A DNA stretch of 64,000 nt from Sorex araneus (GCF_027595985.1 NC_073303.1:366161636-366225635); one strand, 5' to 3'. Shown: positions 22,021 through 32,999, counted from the stretch's first letter. Made by a program: numbers and translations. The notes: generated from the letters alone by a model not told the origin.

Positions 22021-22192
22021 GGGGCTGGAGCAATAGCACAGCGGGTAGGGCGTTTGCCTTGCATGCGGCCGACCTGGGTTCGAATCCCAGCATCCCATAT
22101 GGTCCCCTGAGCACTGCCAGAAGTAATTCCTGAGTGCAGAGCCAGGAGTATCCCGTGTGCATCTCCAGGTGTGATCCAAAAAGAAAAAAAAA
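22021..22192 (+). mobile_element. SOR-type SINE, second of tandem pair
   Basis: Near-intact copy starting within 11 bp of the previous A-tail, in the same orientation. Confidence 0.92.
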
Positions 22193-22224
22193 TTTAGAGT
22201 TTTAGCAAAAAAAAAAAAAAAACA

Positions 22225-22430
22225 CCAGAGTTGCTTTGAGAGACAACTGGAGACCCAGTCCCCAGCACCATGTGGTTCACCCACCCTCAGTACTACTAGG
22301 AACAATCTCCCAGCACTGCTGGGAACAGCCCAGGAGCACTGAGCCAGAAGCAGCCCAGATAGGTCTTACTCCTACCTCTGTGCTCAGGGATCACGCCTGG
22401 TGATGCTTGAGGAATTGCCAGGGATTGGCC
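22225..22430. mobile_element. Degenerate SINE fragments
   Basis: A forward piece (ctcccagcactgctgggaac, gagcactgagccagaagc) abuts a reverse piece (ctctgtgctcagggatcacg, cctggtgatgcttgagg). Both are weakly SOR-like. Confidence 0.4.
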
Positions 22431-22539
22431 AGATTCAAGTTAAGGACCTTAACCACATTCGGGGGTTTTAATTCACCAAGGGGAAGAGAGCTTTGCAAGG
22501 AAACTGCCTTGGGGAGATTCTTTAGGTGTATTTCACTCA

Positions 22540-22620
22540 TCGAGCCCCTGATAGACCCACCAAGTGGACACTGTGATCCTCGTCTCACAGATGCGAATTC
22601 TGGGTTACAGGCAGACTGAA
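22540..22620 (+). repeat. MIR relic
   Basis: Gatcctcgtctcacagatgc and the surrounding order fit MIR; diverged. Confidence 0.4.
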
Positions 22621-22621
22621 A

Positions 22622-23078
22622 AAAAAAGTGCAGTCTGACTCCAAATCTAAGTCCAGCATCGAGCTTTCTTCCCCAGCACCCCCCTGTACCCCCTCGTCCA
22701 GGGAGAAGAGCACAGGCCACGGTCTCCGCCATCTCTGGGCAAATATCTCCAGGGAAGCGTCCCCGAGGGCTCTTCACAACAAATCTTTGAAGGTGCTGAA
22801 GACAGAGAATTCCACAGAGCCCAAAGTCTTTTCCCAAACCTGATGGAATGTCTTGTGAAACGTCAAAGGAGCAATGTCATCTGAGGGCTAACATACATTT
22901 AGTTTAAATTTTGATCGCCAGGATTTGAACCTGTTTTATTGACCATCATGTCTATGGACCCCAGAATTGTCCATCGTTCGCGATTCAGCAGCTTGGCTCC
23001 CGACTCCCCGGGTTTCAACTCAGAATAGTCCCCGCCAGGAAGCAGGGGTAATTCTCCCATACAGTTAGGACGCTGTTC
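22622..23078. other. Unique sequence
   Basis: Nothing recognised between the MIR relic and the L1 insertion. Confidence 0.4.
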
Positions 23079-23094
23079 TAAAATGTCTCCCACC

Positions 23095-23983
23095 GAATGC
23101 CGACTGGTTCAGCCCTTCTGGAAAACAATTTGGACGACTCTCAAAAAATTAGATATTGAATTCCCATTTGACCCAGCAATACCACTGCTGGGAATATATC
23201 CCAGAGAGGCAAAAAAGTACAATCGAAACAACATCTGCACATGTATGTTCATTGCAGCACTGTTTACAATAGCCAGAATCTGGAAAAAACCCGAATGCCC
23301 CAGAACGGATGACTGGTTGAGGAAACTTTGGTACATCTATACAATGGAATACTATGCAGCTGTTAGAAAAAAGGAGGTCAAGAATTTTGTAGTTAAGTGG
23401 ATGGGCATGAAAAGTTTCATGCTGAGTGAAATGAGTCAGAAAGAGAGAGACAGACATAGAAAGATTGCACTCATCTATGGTATATAGAATAACAGAGTGG
23501 GAGACTAACACCCAAGAACTGTAGAAATAAGTACCAGGAGGTTGACTCCATGGCTTCGAGGCTGGCCTCACGTTCCGGGGAAAGGTCAACTCAGAGAAGC
23601 GATCACCAACTACATTGTAGTCGAAGGCCATGTGGGGGAAGGGAGTTGCGGGCTGAATGAGGGCTAGAGACTGAGCACAGCGGCCACTCAACACCTTTAT
23701 TGCAAACCACAACAGCTAATTAGAGAGAGAAAACAGAAGGGAATGCCTTGCCACAGTGGCAGGGTGGGGTGGGGGGGAGATGGGATTGGGGAGGGTGGGA
23801 GGGACACTGGGTTTACGGGTGGTGGAGAATGGGCACTGGTGAAGGGATGGGTTCCCAAACTTTGTATGAGGGAAGTATAAGCACAAAAGTGTATAAATCT
23901 GTAACTGTACCCTCACGGTGATTCTCTAATTAAAAATAAATAAATTAAAAAAAAATAAAATAAAAAAAATAAAGATATCAAAT

Positions 23984-24010
<27 letters not shown>
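23095..24010 (+). mobile_element. L1 LINE 3' end with perfect target-site duplication
   Basis: This 916-bp 5'-truncated L1 contains the last ORF2 codons. The C-terminal frame is open from about 23083 to 23487, with FDPAIPLLGIYPRE and MEYYAAVRKKEV, then the 3' UTR and A-rich tail. The 16-bp taaaatgtctcccacc at 23079-23094 and 24011-24026 is identical on both sides. Low divergence and the perfect duplication indicate a fairly recent insertion. Confidence 0.95.
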
Positions 24011-24014
<4 letters not shown>

Positions 24015-24029
24015 ATGTCTCCCACCATC

Positions 24030-24940
24030 CCTGGCTCATCAATTGTCACAAATGAAGGCTACCTTTAAGGAAAAGGTGGTGAAAGGGAAATAATTCCACA
24101 GGAGCCATACTAAGACTGTTCTTGCTTTTATCTATTTTTAAATGATTTTCAGACTCCGTAACTGATACCTTAAATGACGTTTTTAAAGTTTGGGTGTCCT
24201 CAGCATCATGAAACATGGCAATGGTGCCATTTTATCGATAGATTAGGGGGTGGGGATTACTTGACATTTTGCCTTAAAAACTTTCTTTTAATCTGCATCA
24301 TGACTCAAATGCAACAACATGCCTACAAGTAGCACTTCTATAATGGCACATTTAAAATGTACTAAATGGTTCTTAAATAGGTTTAATGGTTCTTACTACA
24401 ATAATATAAAACAGGAAAGGAAATCGGTTTAACACCCGCCCCCCCCATGACATACATCAGCTAGTCTGAAATGCCTATGAGCTTTTCAGCAATGTCTCTT
24501 GTCTATTGTCAGAGCACAGCTGTGTCCACTCAGAGGAGTTTTTCCATCATTCAGATAATCCAAGTAAAAGGAAAGATTTTGGCTAAAATTCTCAAGTATT
24601 TCCAGCACCAGTCTGCGGGCCAAGGTACCTGTGGATTTTTCACGTTCCATTGCAAACCAGCCTTCGGGGGCATACAATACATTTGCTTTTTCTCATTGCT
24701 GAGGCAGCACCATGGGGCAGAATCTGTGTTAATGACCGTCAAGCCAGCATATACAAAGAGGCATTTTTGTTTAATATATATATACATTTCCCAAAGGGAT
24801 CATAATGGAATCACCAGCTAGAAAAAGAAAATCCTAACTGCCCACACACAGCGCAGAACCCTCCTCTTTTTCTCCTGCTTTTTTAAGAAAACAGACCCCT
24901 GGGCTTTGTCCACGAGTTAGAAGATGTCCCGGAGCCCCCA
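24030..24940. other. Unique, SINE-free sequence
   Basis: AT-rich at first, then mixed. The 24480-24780 part reads as complex unique DNA with no simple repeat. No family recognised and no exon supported. Confidence 0.4.
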
Positions 24941-25450
24941 CGAGAAGCCCCCTGCCGTGCCGGCACAAGCCCAGACTCACCTCCGGGAGCGGTCTGTCCT
25001 ACATAGGCGGGCTGGCTGGACCGGGCGCCGGGGCTTGGCGTGAGGCATGGGCTGGCTGTTCCTGCGGCGCCCGGCAGAGGTAGCGGGTGCGGGTCTTCTC
25101 CACGCACAGCTCAGAGCCCGCGGGGGTCTGTTTGCAGCCGGGCCCAGGCCCTCCTGGGCCCTGCAAAACTCTGCCAGAGGCGCATTGTTGCCTGCCCTTG
25201 AGCGCGGTCGCCGGGCGGCCCGGCCAGCATCACCCTGATGAAACCTGAGGGCGGTGGGGGCAGAAGGTGCCACACTGGCTGACGCCGCCAGGGAGCCCTG
25301 GCCAAGGGGCCCGTGAAAGGCGGCTGCAGTGAGCTGATGAAATGCAGACGGGCTGTCAGAGCGGGGGGCCCCTCACCCTCCCAGACCAGCCGGGTGCAGT
25401 GCCTTTGCAGGCGGCGGGGGCGGCGGGGTGAGGGGCTCCCTCTTGGAGGA
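24940..25450 (-). promoter_or_regulatory. CpG-rich interval, candidate ALPK2 promoter and noncoding exon 1
   Basis: This interval is GC-rich with many CpGs, and lies in a 2.6-kb stretch (24030-26670) free of recognisable SINEs. On the minus strand a strong donor sequence, CGGAG/gtgagt, falls with GT at 24980-24979, so a noncoding exon could end at 24981 and splice to the ALPK2 start-codon exon at 10352. The position, between the ALPK2 start codon and MALT1 and on the correct strand, fits. No transcript evidence is available and the exon's 5' end cannot be placed. An unrelated CpG-rich element is the alternative. Confidence 0.35.
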
Positions 25451-26092
25451 ACAAACACAGCTGCCTGCCTGTTGATTGAGGGCCGGGCAGAGGAGCAGGT
25501 CCTGCCCCCAAGGAACGCTTGGACTGCGTGGGCGGTGGGGCATTGGGGTGGGGAGGGGTCGTTTCCCCACGGGGATCAGCCCTTCTCTGCAGCAGCTGTG
25601 AGGACAGTCCAGCCGGCAGCGGCAGGAAGGACCCACCTGTCCTCCGGCTCCCCCGTTTACACTCACAGACGCTCTAGCCTCTCTGGGTCTCCGTCTGCCT
25701 CCTCTGCCCTCCCTGTGCTCTCTGCAGGAGTATGAACCGGCAGGGCCACGAGACACAACCCACACCCGCCGAATTGCCTTCAAACGGTCAAGACGCAGTT
25801 TTGCCCCATATCCAAGAAAGCCTGGCCCGGCGGCCCTTCCTGCAGGCCTCTGCCGCTGTCCACTGGAATGTGCATGCGCCCCACCTAGAAACTGACAGCT
25901 TCTAGAGAAACCTCTTCAGACCTAGGGAGCTAAAATTAGCAGTTTGGAGTGGAGGCTTTGAAAGGCGGCAACTAGAAATAGTCCCTCCGTCTGGGCACCC
26001 TAGCCCTGGGAAGCAAATTGGGTATGCACAGAGAGTTTTGCGAAAATATGAGTAATACAGTGTGCGCTGCACTATGGTTTCATGCAATGACT

Positions 26093-26124
<32 letters not shown>

Positions 26125-26670
26125 CACCCGAAGGAAAAAGTCATCATCTAAAACCATCACCGAGCTGCCCACTGGTTGGTGGTTGTTTTTTCCATTTGAT
26201 CTTCACTGAGCAGGAAGGAGTTGACAGATGAGAGTTCCGCGTGGCTGCTCCTGTGGGTTCCCATCTGTGAATCGGGTTGGCTGTGGGAAGGGAGCGGCAG
26301 CTGGCTTGATTTAAAGTTGGGTGCTCGATAAGTAAAAGGGAAAGATAGAAGTGGGTCCCCTGTTCCGAAAAAGGCCCTCTTCAGAGAAGAGGAGATAGCT
26401 TTAAATTGAGAGTGAAGAGAGGAGGAAGGTGTGATGATAAGAAATAAACAAGCGTTATCAGTGGGCTGGGGTCATGCCAGAGGGCGCCAGTGTCCCAAGG
26501 CCTTAGATAAGCAGGCCACTCGGGAGCAAAGTTCTTCAGTGGAAAAGTTGACCTCATCCTGAAACTTCGTTTCGTTCCTCACAAACAATCTGAAGGGCAA
26601 TGCCCCTTAACCCTTCGGGTTCAACTTCAATTCATAAATTTAAGGGCAGAGGATTTTAAAATGATACAAT
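25450..26670. other. Unique, SINE-free sequence
   Basis: GC content falls away from the CpG-rich core. It holds only a TTTTG run (26092-26120). No exon supported. Confidence 0.4.
26092..26120. repeat. (TTTTG)n microsatellite
   Basis: Five to six TTTTG units. Confidence 0.9.
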
Positions 26671-26671
26671 G

Positions 26672-26860
26672 GGGGGTACCAAAGCAACAGTACAGCAGGT
26701 AGGGCTCTTGCCTCTTTGGTGGTCAACCAGTTTTGATCCCCCATATGGTCCCCCTCAAGCACTGCCAGGAGAGATTCCTGAGTACAGAGCCAGGGAGTAA
26801 CCCCTGAGCATCACTGGGTGTGGCCCCCAAACCAAAAATTGCAAAACTTAAAAAAAAAAG
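26672..26860 (+). mobile_element. SOR-type SINE
   Basis: Aagcaacagtacagcaggta head and ctgagcatcactgggtgtgg end; moderately diverged. Confidence 0.85.
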
Positions 26861-27309
26861 ATGCAATGATGTCTGCTGTTATACTTTATTCTTCTCATTA
26901 AGTTATCACCTCAGAATTTTCTGCTTTGATCTCAGAGCTGAATGGCCAGACATGGAGGAAAATCAAAGACAGAGGCCTAGGGCTTGAACTCAAAATCAAG
27001 CCAGGAGCCTCTTCTAAATTTATGGTGATTCTTTGAAGGTTGGGAATAGAAGAACTCAGGAGTTGAAGAGATAAAGAGACCACGTGCATCCATCCATCTG
27101 ACAGCATCAAAATCTCCAAGGGGAAATTTTGGCCATAAGTCAAGGTCTTACTCCATTTAGCATCATTGCAAATAAACTAGCATGAAATACAAAATATATG
27201 CTATGGCAACTTCTCTTTCTGAAGACACAGGAAGAGATTAAACAACTTCCGTTTGTGAGGACATTTTCCCGTGCGAGCAGAGTAGAGAATGTTGTTTTTT
27301 TTTCTTTCC
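26861..27309. other. Unique sequence
   Basis: No repeat or exon recognised. Confidence 0.4.
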
Positions 27310-27327
27310 AACCAGATGCTAAGTTTT

Positions 27328-27681
27328 TTAAATTTTTAAAATTTTATTGAATTACCGTGAGATAGTTACAAGCTTTCATGTCTGGGTTACAATCTCACAA
27401 TGATCAAACACTCATCCCTCCACCAGTGCACATTCCCCACCACCAATATCCTGGGTATACCCCCCCTTTTCAGTCTCCCCCTGACTCTAAGGCAGACAAT
27501 ATTCCCCACACTCTCTCTCTACTCTTGGGCATTATAGCTTGCAACACAGACACTGAGAGGTCATCATGTTTGGTCCATTATCTACTTGCGGCATGCATCT
27601 CCCATCCCAACTGGTTCCTCCAGCCATCATTTTCTTAGTGATCCCTTCTCTATTCCATCTGCCTTCTCCCCTCTGCTCATG
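27328..27681 (-). mobile_element. L1 LINE 3' UTR fragment with perfect target-site duplication
   Basis: Reverse-oriented, 354-bp, severely 5'-truncated L1 3' UTR with the A-tail (as T) at left. The 18-bp aaccagatgctaagtttt occurs at 27310-27327 and 27682-27699. The body (accagtgcacattcccc, catcatgtttggtcca) is the reverse complement of the other L1 tails here. Confidence 0.93.
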
Positions 27682-27699
27682 AACCAGATGCTAAGTTTT

Positions 27700-28495
27700 A
27701 GCTGCTATCCTGAAAGGCCCTTGGACCTTTTGATTTCTTGGTTTCTCATGAAAGTGTACCCCAGCTTCACAACCCCCCTGGCCCACTGGGAGCCGGGACC
27801 GTCCCCATTTCTAACTCATCTGAAGTTCAACGTAGAGCTGCTAGGTGATCCAGCTCCAGCTCCTTCCCTTCTCCCAGATGGGCCGGGTTTATTAAACGGA
27901 GCTGGGCTCAGTTTATTACTGCTGGCACAGAGGCTGTCAAACACTGGTGTCTCTGGGAGGGCTGACGGTGCCCCCAGTTGGACAGCACATTCCTGGCTGA
28001 GGCTAAGTACCAATCACATGTCAGCTCAGATCAGATTTTCTGCCGGTCCTTGAGCCAAGCAGGAAAGGCTCACGCCTGCAGTGGGGAGCCGTTCTTTTCT
28101 GGGAGGTTCCCCCAGCACTGAGATCCTCACCCACGGCTTCCTCTCCCAGCCATCATCCCTACCCCCAGCCAGGCAATGCCGCTGCTGTTCTCTCTGTGTG
28201 ATTCCTTGCTCAGTGGACATGACCTGAACCGGGCACCTGGAGCTCTCTTTCAGGCCCTTGGGCCTTATTTCCACACCCACTTTTCTTGCTTCTCCCTATG
28301 CCAGTGATTGAACCCAAGGTTTAGCCCCGTGATTCAAGTTCCCTGGGTTTCGAATGGCTCCTGGCCCCTTAGGTAAGATGGCTCAACAGGTATTTCTTCC
28401 CAAATGCAGTGGTGCAAGAAATAGAAGGTCAACAGCATTGTTCTCTCTGCTGTCTATAAAATTTCCCATGAGAACATGAGGTTTAAAAAGATTTG
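27700..28495. other. Unique sequence
   Basis: No repeat or exon recognised. Confidence 0.4.
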
Positions 28496-28496
28496 C

Positions 28497-28640
28497 GGTC
28501 AGAGAGATAGTATAGTGGGTAGGGCACTTGCCTTGCACGTGGCTGACCCATGTTCTATCCCTGAATCTCATATGGTCCCCTGAGACGGCCAAGAGTGATC
28601 TCTGTGTGCAGAGCCGGGGCTAAGCCCTGAGTACAGCTAG
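28497..28640 (+). mobile_element. SOR-type SINE
   Basis: Gagagatagtatagtgggta head and body; its end runs into a GGAAG repeat (28645-28690). Confidence 0.8.
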
Positions 28641-28644
28641 GGGA

Positions 28645-28690
28645 GGGAAGGAAGGAAAGAAGGGAGGGTGGGAGGGAGGAGCGAAAAGAA
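28645..28690. repeat. (GGAAG/GGGAG)n purine repeat
   Basis: Short impure purine run directly after a SINE. Confidence 0.85.
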
Positions 28691-28803
28691 GGAAGGATTC
28701 TCCAAGCCTGGGGTTCAAAGGGCCGGGCATATGCTTTCCACCCGGGAACGCCATGTTCTGTCCCCAGCAGTGGATGGTCTCAGAGCTCTGCCAAGAACGA
28801 CCC

Positions 28804-29080
28804 GTGAACCAAACATGATGACATCTCAGCATCTGTATTGCAAATCACAATGCCCCAAAGTAGAGAGAGAGTATGGGGGAAATTGTCTGCCATGGAGGCA
28901 GGGGGAGGGTGGGAAAGGAGGGGTATACCGGGGAGATTGGTGGTGGGGAATGTGCACTGGTGGAGGAATGGGTTTTTGATCATTGTGTGATTGTAACTCA
29001 AACATGAAAGCTTGTTGCTGTATCTCACAGTGACTCAATAAAATAAAATAAATAAATAATTTAAAAAAAATAATAATAAA
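28804..29080 (+). mobile_element. L1 LINE 3' UTR fragment
   Basis: Aaccaaacatgatgacatc, ggtggggaatgtgcactggt and ctcacagtgactcaataaaa match the other L1 tails, with an A/AAT-rich end. Confidence 0.85.
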
Positions 29081-29098
29081 TAAAAGATGGACTTCTTC

Positions 29099-29347
29099 TG
29101 TAGCATTGTCATCTGGTTGTTCATCGATTTTGCTCGAGTGGGTACCAGTAACGTCTCCATTATGAGACTTGTTGTTACTGTTTTTGGCATATCAAAGATG
29201 CCACGGGTGGCTTGCCAGGCTCTGCTGTGCGGGCGGGATACTCTCAGTAGCTTGCCGAGCTCTCCGAGAGGGACAAAGGAATCAAACCCAGGCAGGCAAA
29301 TGCCCTACCCACTGTGCTATTACCCACTGTGCTATTACTCCAGTCCA
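29099..29347 (-). mobile_element. Second SINE type sharing the SOR head
   Basis: Reverse copy of a longer SINE. Its body reads, on the plus strand, accagtaacgtctccatta, gagacttgttgttactgt and ggcatatcaaagatgcc. Two related phrases, tggcttgccaggctctgc and tagcttgccgagctctcc, follow, then the reverse complement of the SOR tRNA-like head. Tacccactgtgctatta is duplicated at its head end. Confidence 0.85.
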
Positions 29348-29349
29348 TA

Positions 29350-29470
29350 TATTAATATATACATAATATATATAAAAATATTGTGTATATATACAAAAGT
29401 ATTATGTATATGTACATATATATATATGCATACACACATACAGGCACGTGCACTTTTTCTGTAAAAAAAA
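29350..29470. repeat. (TA)-rich low-complexity DNA
   Basis: Alternating ta/tgta repeats follow the SINE head. Confidence 0.8.
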
Positions 29471-29474
29471 AAAA

Positions 29475-29570
29475 ATAGAGTGACCTGTGAGTATTGGTCT
29501 GGGAGTAGCCTCAGAGCACACTGGATGTGACAAAAACAAAAGAAACAAAACAAAACAAAAACACCTTAAT
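29475..29570 (+). mobile_element. SOR 3' fragment
   Basis: Only the end is present: gagtattggtctgggagtag, then ggatgtgacaaaaacaaaag. Confidence 0.5.
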
Positions 29571-29879
29571 ACATTGAAATATTTACAAAAATAGCAATTT
29601 TACCCAAAAATGGAGGGTGTGATTTTTATTGGAATTCATATATTCTAACAGAAATTTTTCCAAAATTGTTTGAATTTTGGAATTCATTCTTCCCCGGAGT
29701 AACCAACATTATAAAGGGTAGAGACTCAGGACTCACCTTCCAGAAATGCTCATTTCCTCATGTTCCTCCAGCTCAGTACTTCACCTGTCTGAAACCACAA
29801 GATTCAAAAGCCAGGTTGCAAGTCAGTGTACTGTGGCCAAAGGATAACCAAACTTCCATGATTAAAAGTTCCAGTTTAG

Positions 29880-30062
29880 GGGCTGGAGTGATAGCACAGC
29901 AGGTAGGGCGTTTGCCTTGCATGCGGCTGACCCGGGTTCGATTCCCAGCATTCCATAGGGTCCCCTGAGCACCGCCAGGGGGTAATTCCTGAGTGCAGAG
30001 CCAGGAGTAACCCCTGTGCATCGCTGGGTGTGACCCAAAAAGCAAAAAAAAAAAAAAAAAAA
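29880..30062 (+). mobile_element. SOR-type SINE, full length
   Basis: Near-intact. The target-site duplication is aaaagttccagttt (29864-29877) and aaaagttccagctt (30063-30076). Confidence 0.93.
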
Positions 30063-30344
30063 AAAAGTTCCAGCTTGGCTTATTTCTGTGTTTCCGGTAC
30101 AGTTTTAGCAAGTCACAGTAAAGATTGCAACTTTCAGAAGAGAAGCACAATTCCTGATTTTCCAAACTTCACCTGGGGAGCTTTCGGTCCAGTTTCACAA
30201 ATCCTAAGTGAAACCAATAAGCCAAACAATGTATGAAAATTTGAGTTAAGAAGCAATAAAGATTTTCATGTGTTAAATAGACTGCATTTCCTCAAAGTTT
30301 TTTTTAAGGCTTTCTTCTGCTAATAAAAGCTATACATACTCATA

Positions 30345-30981
30345 GGTACAAAATGGAATACTATGTGGTTGTTAGAAAAGATGAAACCATGAAATTTGCA
30401 TATAAGTGGATCAACATGGAAAGTATCATGTTAAGCAAAATGAGTCAGAAAGAGAGGGACAGAAACAGAATGACTGCACCCATTTGTGGAGTATAAAGTA
30501 GCATAATAGGAGACTAACACCTAAGGACAGTAGATAGAAGGGCTAGGAAGATCTGCTCCACGGCTGGAAGCTGATCTCATTTGCTGGGGGAAAAGACAGG
30601 TGGGATAGAGAAGAGACCACTAAGTAAACAATGGGTGGAGGGATCACTCGGGAGGGTAGATGTGTGCTGAAAGTAGACTATGGACCAGACATGATGGCTG
30701 CTTAGTGCCTATACTGCAAACCATAACAACCAAAAGGAGACAGAGAGTAAGAAGGAATGTGTCTTCCACAGAGGCAGGGGGTGAGAAGGGATGCAGTGGT
30801 GCTGGGGGGGGGGGGGTCGCGGGGTGATACTGGGAACATTGGTGGTGGAGAATGGGCACTGGTGGAGGGATGGGTACTTGAACATTGTTTGATTGAAACA
30901 TAATCACAAAAATTTGTAAGTCTGTAACTGTATGTCACTGTGATTCATTAAAATAAAAATTTTTTTAAAGAAAAGAAAAAT
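30345..30981 (+). mobile_element. L1 LINE 3' end
   Basis: 5'-truncated at atggaatactatgtggttgt, then the 3' UTR, including a G-run near 30808, and the tail. The target-site duplication is aagctatacatactcat (30327-30344) and aagttatacatactcat (30982-30998). Confidence 0.92.
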
Positions 30982-31144
30982 AAGTTATACATACTCATTA
31001 ATTAAAATAACAGGCTGTGGCTGAACATTGTTAATGTTTTGGTTTTGAACATTTCAAGCACTACTCTGTTCAGTAATGGGCACTATCAGATGTATTTTTT
31101 CTTTTATTTTTTCCTTCATGTGTGTTCTACATGGTTTTCCTTCA

Positions 31145-31222
31145 CTGAAAAAACCTCTCTCTCTCTCTGTCTCTCTCTGTCTCTCTCTGCTGTCTGTCTG
31201 TCTGTCTAACTGTCTGTCTGTT

Positions 31223-31253
<31 letters not shown>
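31145..31253. repeat. (TC)n/(TGTC)n microsatellite
   Basis: Compound TC and CTGT repeats ending at a reverse SINE. Confidence 0.93.
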
Positions 31254-31254
31254 G

Positions 31255-31401
31255 TTGGGTTTTGGTCCTCACCCAACTATGCTTAGGGCTGCTCCTGACT
31301 CTGTGCTCAGGGATTACTCCCGGAGGGGTTCAGGTGCCCTGGATGGAACCTCTCAGTCAGCCAACCGAACAACCTTCCCTGCTGTGCTGTCACTCAGCCC
31401 C
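31255..31401 (-). mobile_element. Diverged SOR-type SINE
   Basis: Ctgactctgtgctcaggga and ctgctgtgctgtcactcagc mark a reverse copy whose tail side is the compound repeat. Confidence 0.75.
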
Positions 31402-31439
31402 TGAGGTCTACCTCTCTCTTTAAGTGTGCTTCCGGAATA

Positions 31440-31650
31440 CCAGTTTACTCTTCTTGGTGTCTGAATGTGTTAGCCTCTCTAGGGCCAGTATTGTTGGATT
31501 GCTTGTGTATTTTTGCTTCTAATGATGCCGTATAAGTTCTTGTAAACATATCTTTGGGTGCATCCCTCTCATCAAGGGTTGGAATGCTAAATTTGACATC
31601 AGTGATGGGTCAAAAGTTAGGAATATTTGAAGGATTTGAAACGTGTCCTG
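31440..31650 (-). repeat. Possible old L1 fragment
   Basis: Tgtaaacatatctttgggtg and nearby words resemble antisense 3' ORF2 of old L1s. Weak. Confidence 0.3.
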
Positions 31651-31770
31651 TGTTGTCTTTACCCACGGGACAGGAGTCCATCCATGGCCCTGAGAGTAGA
31701 GAATTCCAGATCCTTACGAGAGAATTCTAGTTCCAGCTCTCAGCACTAAGAAAAATGGTTGGAAATGCTT

Positions 31771-31840
31771 TGGGGGCTGGAGCCATAGTAGAGTCTGTAG
31801 GACACTTGCCTTGCAGCCAACAAGGGTTCTATCCTGGGCC
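31771..31840 (+). mobile_element. SOR head fragment
   Basis: Tgggggctggagccatagta through ggttctatcctgggcc; the body is missing. Confidence 0.7.
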
Positions 31841-31867
31841 TCCACCAAACAGGGTTCATTCATTCAC

Positions 31868-31945
31868 TCATCTTTGGTGCTAGGGAGACTCTAGATCTTT
31901 CCCCGTGCCAGGCATTTGCCCATTGCTGAGTCCCATCCTCAGCCA
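31868..31945 (-). mobile_element. Possible tRNA-Ala-like SINE
   Basis: Reverse complement begins ggctgaggatgggactcagc and ends ctccctagcaccaaagatg, like the other ID-like copies but diverged. Confidence 0.4.
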
Positions 31946-32037
31946 ATATCTCATTTTAACATATATTTCTTTGGTCTGGGTATGTGGCTCAACCATGAGC
32001 ACTTAGTCAACTTGGCTATTGGGGCATTTTCTGTTTT

Positions 32038-32232
32038 GTTTTGTTTTGTTGTGTTGTGTTGTGTTTTTGCTTTTTGGGTCACACCTGGCAATGCACAGGG
32101 GTTACTCCTGGCTTTGCACTCAGGAATTACTCCTGGCGGTGCTCAGGGGACCATATGGGATGCTGGGAATCGAACCCAGGTCGGCCGCATGCAAGGCAAA
32201 TGCCCTACCCACTATGCTATCGCTCTAGCCCC
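32038..32232 (-). mobile_element. SOR-type SINE, full length
   Basis: Near-intact reverse copy with a TTTTG/TGTTG tail. The target-site duplication cattttctgtttt is at 32025-32037 and 32233-32245. Confidence 0.93.
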
Positions 32233-32548
32233 CATTTTCTGTTTTTTACACAGAAACAAACACTTCATCTATCATTGGCTGTAATGGGCTCTCTCTTCCA
32301 ATTAGTGGTTTGTCCATTTGTGTGTAAAGTTTTTGTATATAAAAGTTTGCTAATGCAAACTATTATATATTTAACAAAAGCTATCCCGGGGGTAAGGAAG
32401 AGGTATTCTTTCTTACGTCATGGGTATAGTCTTCAGTTTCCTGAGATAGGGAAATTTTGGAGATCTGCTTCACAATGATGTGAATATATTTAACAGTTCA
32501 TGTTGCCTCTGTTTGTTTGTTTTTATCACAATTAAAAACCACTACTAT

Positions 32549-32711
32549 GGGGCTGGAGGGATAGTACAATGGGAAGTAGGGTGCTTGTCTTGCACATGGT
32601 GACTGAGGTTCCACCTCCACCATCCCATATGGTCCTCCAAACCCACGAGTCGTGATCCTTGAATGCAGAGCCAAGAGTAACCCCTGAGCACTGCCAGGTG
32701 TGGCCCCAAAA
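32549..32711 (+). mobile_element. SOR-type SINE
   Basis: Ggggctggagggatagtaca head through ctgagcactgccaggtgtgg. Confidence 0.85.
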
Positions 32712-32776
32712 CTGCTGTCACTGTCATCCTGTTGCTCATCAATTTGCTCGAGTGGGCACCAGTAACGTCTCCAAAT
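32712..32776 (-). mobile_element. Second-type SINE, 3' fragment
   Basis: Only ctgtcactgtcatcctgtt through ccagtaacgtctcc is present, fused directly to the preceding SOR end. Confidence 0.7.
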
Positions 32777-32817
32777 CAATGTACATATTTAACGCAGTCA
32801 CTTTCTTTGTTTGAACC

Positions 32818-32945
32818 CATCCGGGTTCAATCTCTGGCCTCCTGTATGGTCTCCTGAGCCTCCCAGGAATGATTCCTGATTGCAGAGCCAGGAGTAAACC
32901 CTGAGCACTGCAGGGTGTGACCCCAAAGCAAAACCAAACCCAAAA
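32818..32945 (+). mobile_element. SOR-type SINE, 5'-truncated
   Basis: Starts at the B box (ccgggttcaatctctggcc) and ends ggtgtgaccccaaagc. Confidence 0.8.
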
Positions 32946-32999
32946 GACCAGAATTATTATTAATGCGAAATCTTGGGAGTTAAATTCTGCACACATTGG

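Noticed and set aside
23083-23487. 134-codon open frame as a host gene
   Set aside because: It is the C-terminal end of L1 ORF2 in a 5'-truncated L1.
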